Below, piece by piece: positions 62,203-64,000 of a stretch of 64,000 nucleotides of DNA. The translations under genes and the position numbers were made by a program. The stretch is from Calothrix sp. NIES-4101. GTDB taxonomy: Bacteria > Cyanobacteriota > Cyanobacteriia > Cyanobacteriales > Nostocaceae. The notes beneath the pieces were generated by a model. It had not been told where the DNA came from and made no database searches. It saw only the letters and a list, made by a program, of their open reading frames with translations. The stretch spans positions 5,022,001 to 5,086,000 of the forward strand of contig AP018280.1 in the NCBI GenBank assembly GCA_004296455.1. The letters run 5' to 3'. Numbering within the stretch: the stretch's first letter is position 1; each line of letters begins with the position of its first letter.

Positions 62203-63078
62203 CTAAGCGTGGAGCCGTTCAACTAAATACAGCTTTTCCTCCATTTGACGTTCGTGTTCAACCACAAACACGTTTGAGTATAAATTCGCCATAATTTGTT
62301 TACCTTGCTGTGTTAGGGATAAATAGCGCAATCCGTCCTGAATGTATGGAAATACACCATTCCAGTAGAATTTCGCGTAGTTTTTCCGCAAGTCCGCAGG
62401 TGTTTTATATCCTAGGACTTTGTTCATTCCAGTTTCTTCAAACTCGTAGAACAAAGAAGTAATTTTTTTGAGATAACGAGGATCACTTAATTGTCCGATT
62501 AAATCTGCGGCACGTACTAAGGCTGCAAAACTCTGGGTTCCTTGATGATCTTCTGCGGCAGGTACAGGAAAGCGAGTTAGTTCTATATTCGTTTTGATGA
62601 CCTCTGCATCAATGAGGTTATGTCCGCCAAATCTCTCGTCGATAAATAATTTTGCCCGATCAACATGATAGGGTGTCATACTTGCATCTGATGCTCCTGG
62701 TGCCAAGGAAATCATTTTTCCTTCTTTACCTGTGGAGTACAATCCCTCTATTTCTAAGTCTTGACGACAAACACCTTTGACATAACCAATATCATGGCAG
62801 ACTAAGGAAATAATAAAGTGCAACCAGTCTTCACTGGATACACCACCTTCACGGATGTGCTTACCGCGCAGAATTTCCTGTCCTACGAGAGTAACTAATA
62901 TTGAATGTTCGACATTGTGATACAGGGCATCGCTATTGGCAATATTTTCTAAAGCCATACTACCTGCCCAAGCAATAATATCTTGATAATCTGTTTTCAA
63001 ACATCCATAGGTACGTCTATACCCTTCCCGAATCTGACCCACAAAAGCATCAATTAAAATTTCTGTTGTATTGAACAT
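62203..63078 (-). CDS. HD-domain metal-dependent phosphohydrolase
   Basis: This 291-residue HD-superfamily protein has metal ligands His54 and His58 in YHNVEHSILV and the HD pair His95-Asp96 in SLVCHDIGYVKG; a later Asp lies in ALVRAADLIGQLSDPRY. It has no fused receiver, GAF or PAS domain. Similar proteins are widespread in cyanobacteria, and a structure exists from Nostoc punctiforme, but the substrate is unknown (nucleotide or cyclic nucleotide phosphodiesterase is possible). It is cytosolic. It is divergent from the efflux adaptor gene, with about 560 bp between them. Confidence 0.92.
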   Translation of the reverse strand: MFNTTEILIDAFVGQIREGYRRTYGCLKTDYQDIIAWAGSMALENIANSDALYHNVEHSILVTLVGQEILRGKHIREGGVSSEDWLHFIISLVCHDIGYVKGVCRQDLEIEGLYSTGKEGKMISLAPGASDASMTPYHVDRAKLFIDERFGGHNLIDAEVIKTNIELTRFPVPAAEDHQGTQSFAALVRAADLIGQLSDPRYLKKITSLFYEFEETGMNKVLGYKTPADLRKNYAKFYWNGVFPYIQDGLRYLSLTQQGKQIMANLYSNVFVVEHERQMEEKLYLVERLHA

Positions 63079-63642
63079 ACTGCTTACTTCTTAATCGTCA
63101 GTTATTTATGGCTTCTTTCAAATTTGCTTCATTAAGCTGCAACTCAATGAGTTTGAAGGATGATGCAGATTTATCCTTACAAGTTATCCTAGAAAGTCTA
63201 AGCTTTCTTGACACTTTTACGATTCACTGCATTGACAAGGAAAATATTTCTGTCTCTATCACAGGATATGCGATGCTTCATATAAGATGCAAAGTTTCCA
63301 GACAAATAAGTGTTTATACGTACAAAAATAATTTAAACTTGAAGTTTTTGATTACACCTAGTATCTGAATAAAGCAAAGACTAAAGACGATATAAACCAA
63401 TTTTATTTGGAGTATTGAGGAGGAACACAGCAGGATAAATTATGTTGTATATTTTACATAAATTTTCTTGACTACGGTGTTAGCACAAGTATAACTGGTT
63501 GCGGTTAAAAAGAATGTCTAATTGGGTGGGCATCGTCACCATATTTAGAAGAAATGAGTCATATTTAATATACGGTAATAATTGTCAATCTTTCTTAAAC
63601 AAAGCTTGTTGGTCATGCTGAAGTGAAACTGGAGGCAGTGCT
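63079..63642. other. Divergent spacer, no convincing gene
   Basis: This is a 564-bp region between the HD and adaptor genes. The 86-codon plus-strand frame (63108-63368) starts 30 bases from the HD gene start, has no ribosome-binding site and has no recognised content, so I treat it as accidental. Both promoters should lie here. Confidence 0.4.
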
Positions 63643-64000
63643 GTGGGAGAGGAAAGTTTTTCGGAGATCGAGGTGCAAGATTCGGTATCAGCAGTTGAAG
63701 ATGCTGGGATTGAACAAAAAAAAGTCAAGGGACGGGCATGGTTAACACCATTGTTACTGGGCTTGGGTTTGGGAATCACGATCGCAATTGCTGGGACAAA
63801 GTTGATTAGCCAGCGATCGCAGTTACAGAAAACTCCATCTACAAGCCAAGTAGCAACATCGGTGCCTCCAGCAATGACGGTGACTGCAATACCAGCCCAA
63901 GCGACTAGCATTAGTCGTGTTTTGAACGTGACTGGAACTGTTGCCGCCCGGGATTTGACTCCGGTTTTACCACAGGCAAACGGTTTGCAAGTCAAGCAAG
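63643..64000 (+). CDS. HlyD-family (RND-type) efflux adaptor, N-terminal part
   Basis: The gene runs off the right edge; 119 codons are visible. Translation should start at GTG 63643, which has GGAGG seven bases upstream; an in-frame TGA upstream rules out a longer start. The product has an acidic cytoplasmic tail (about 1-30) and a membrane anchor (about 35-52, LTPLLLGLGLGITIAIAG). A Ser/Thr/Pro linker follows, then the start of the adaptor domain, SISRVLNVTGTVAARDLTPV, where TGTVAARD matches the first beta strand of membrane fusion proteins. A pump gene would be expected beyond the window. Confidence 0.85.
   Translation, partial: MGEESFSEIEVQDSVSAVEDAGIEQKKVKGRAWLTPLLLGLGLGITIAIAGTKLISQRSQLQKTPSTSQVATSVPPAMTVTAIPAQATSISRVLNVTGTVAARDLTPVLPQANGLQVKQ

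Noticed and set aside
63108-63368. 86-codon frame upstream of the HD gene
   Set aside because: It occupies the expected promoter of a divergent gene, without a ribosome-binding site or known content.
63585-63995. 136-codon minus-strand frame at the right edge
   Set aside because: It is the antisense shadow of the efflux adaptor gene, which has a good start signal and adaptor motifs.

Overview
The window is chromosomal DNA of a filamentous, probably heterocyst-forming cyanobacterium (Nostocales-like). Supporting signs are many GCGATCGC (HIP1) octamers, AT-rich spacers with degenerate heptad arrays, a HetZ-family protein, a Cph1/AphA-type phytochrome with its Rcp1-type response regulator, the photosystem I factor BtpA, a VKOR-DsbA fusion, and a DUF928/CHASE2/CHAT gene set. 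No rRNA, tRNA, CRISPR array, prophage or intact insertion sequence was seen. The last gene runs off the right edge.

Layout. 0-4 kb: folE, a pentapeptide-repeat protein and a leaderless subtilase. 4.5-8.3 kb: a minus-strand run that looks like purine/ureide salvage (two nucleoside-type ABC permeases, a PuuE-like deacetylase, an AllA-like protein). 8.7-13.9 kb: HetZ-family gene, YciO/Sua5 protein, larC and a secreted helical protein. 14.6-18.7 kb: phytochrome, response regulator and hybrid regulator/kinase, transcribed in that order on the minus strand. 20-25.3 kb: class A beta-lactamase-like hydrolase, amino-acid permease, lipoprotein, and a convergent class C-like hydrolase. 25.5-29.7 kb: GT39 mannosyltransferase and PEP synthase. 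30.4-33.2 kb: Clp-N-only protein, small proteins and an orphan PotC permease. 33.7-40.8 kb: DUF928, CHASE2 hybrid kinase, truncated REC/HisKA protein and TPR-CHAT caspase-like protein. 41-50 kb: pgk, a universal stress protein, a gltS gene split in two frames, a lipoprotein methyltransferase, an APC permease, DUF3574, a membrane protein, a phosphatase and an N-truncated glycosyltransferase. 51-64 kb: a transposase scar, PhnD-like lipoprotein, Ser/Thr kinase, VKOR, btpA, rimO, a DEAD-box helicase, an OppC-type permease, an HD phosphohydrolase and the start of an efflux adaptor.

Functional themes. Two sensory blocks stand out: the red/far-red phytochrome operon, and the CHASE2-CHAT block, which joins an extracytoplasmic sensor kinase, a secreted DUF928 protein and a protein with an intact His/Cys caspase-type dyad. 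The CHAT block is the best candidate here for an incompletely described system.

Non-coding structure is unusually readable. There are two almost identical 168/169-bp MITEs with 9-bp target duplications, one of them inside a palindrome. A second MITE type has a 10-bp duplication. Two further elements are less certain. Paired inverted heptad arrays lie in four spacers, repeats flank gltS on both sides, and a transposase C-terminal scar lies beside the truncated glycosyltransferase. All functional assignments come from reading motifs by eye; no database search was run.
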